NCBI GenBank assembly: GCA_050175615.1
Contig: JBFXIU010000082.1
Location: 1 to 14,209 of the forward strand
Reading direction: 5' to 3'
DNA length: 14,209 nt
From: CAYXXZ01 sp050175615
GTDB taxonomy: Bacteria; Pseudomonadota; Gammaproteobacteria; Pseudomonadales; Porticoccaceae
Part shown: in pieces, positions 14,194-14,209 of the stretch
How the letters are laid out: every line of letters starts with the position of its first letter
How positions within the stretch are numbered: the stretch's first letter is position 1
Translations under genes and position numbers: made by a program
The notes under the pieces: generated by a model
Databases searched by the model: none
Told to the model about the DNA's origin: nothing
Seen by the model: only the letters and a program-made list of their open reading frames with translations

Positions 14194-14209
14194 TCCCGGC
14201 AGCAGGTGA

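Noticed and set aside
1..14209. CRISPR arrays, insertion sequences, prophage or integrase genes
   Set aside because: No spaced repeat array, transposase-like frame or terminal inverted repeats were seen; the genes are core or ordinary secretory genes.

Overview
The window reads as a stretch of a gammaproteobacterial chromosome. The protein sequences are closest in character to the Pseudomonas / Cellvibrionales side of the class: the PNPase carries a GECG loop, NusA has two C-terminal acidic repeats, and there is a Pseudomonas-type secreted lipase with its membrane foldase. This placement is my inference from remembered family sequences. No search was run and I do not name a genus.

Left part (1-2940, + strand): the 3' three-quarters of a TonB-dependent outer-membrane receptor, entering from the left edge, ends at 2228 and is followed by a strong intrinsic terminator. 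A 158-bp spacer with a perfect 15-bp tandem duplication leads into a small 2H-phosphoesterase gene (thpR-like). That gene ends against a bidirectional terminator shared with the large operon that converges on it.

Centre (2961-11959, - strand): the classic transcription/translation operon, read right to left as rimP-nusA-infB-rbfA-truB-rpsO-pnp. It encodes 30S maturation factors (RimP, RbfA), the elongation/termination factor NusA, initiation factor IF2, tRNA pseudouridine-55 synthase, ribosomal protein S15 and the exoribonuclease PNPase. Spacing is tight: an ATGA overlap joins rimP and nusA, and a TAG/TTG abutment joins rbfA and truB. Three genes use non-ATG starts (rimP GTG, truB TTG, pnp GTG). 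Two non-coding control regions stand out. One is a long rimP leader of about 236 nt with a good sigma-70 promoter, several hairpin-plus-U-tract structures and a possible antiterminator pairing. The other is the truB-rpsO gap, with a candidate promoter and a possible pseudoknot next to the rpsO ribosome-binding site. A terminator hairpin lies between rpsO and pnp.

Right part (12058-14209, - strand): a two-gene secreted-lipase module, lipase then its inner-membrane foldase (Lif), 18 bp apart. The lipase is preceded by a TGGC-N7-TTGC element that fits a sigma-54 promoter. The module ends before the rimP promoter.

Most of the window is core genome and conventional. I did not find a new multi-gene system. 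The observations most worth following are the regulatory architecture in front of rimP and rpsO, the sigma-54-like lipase promoter, and a foldase whose family signature motif is strongly altered.
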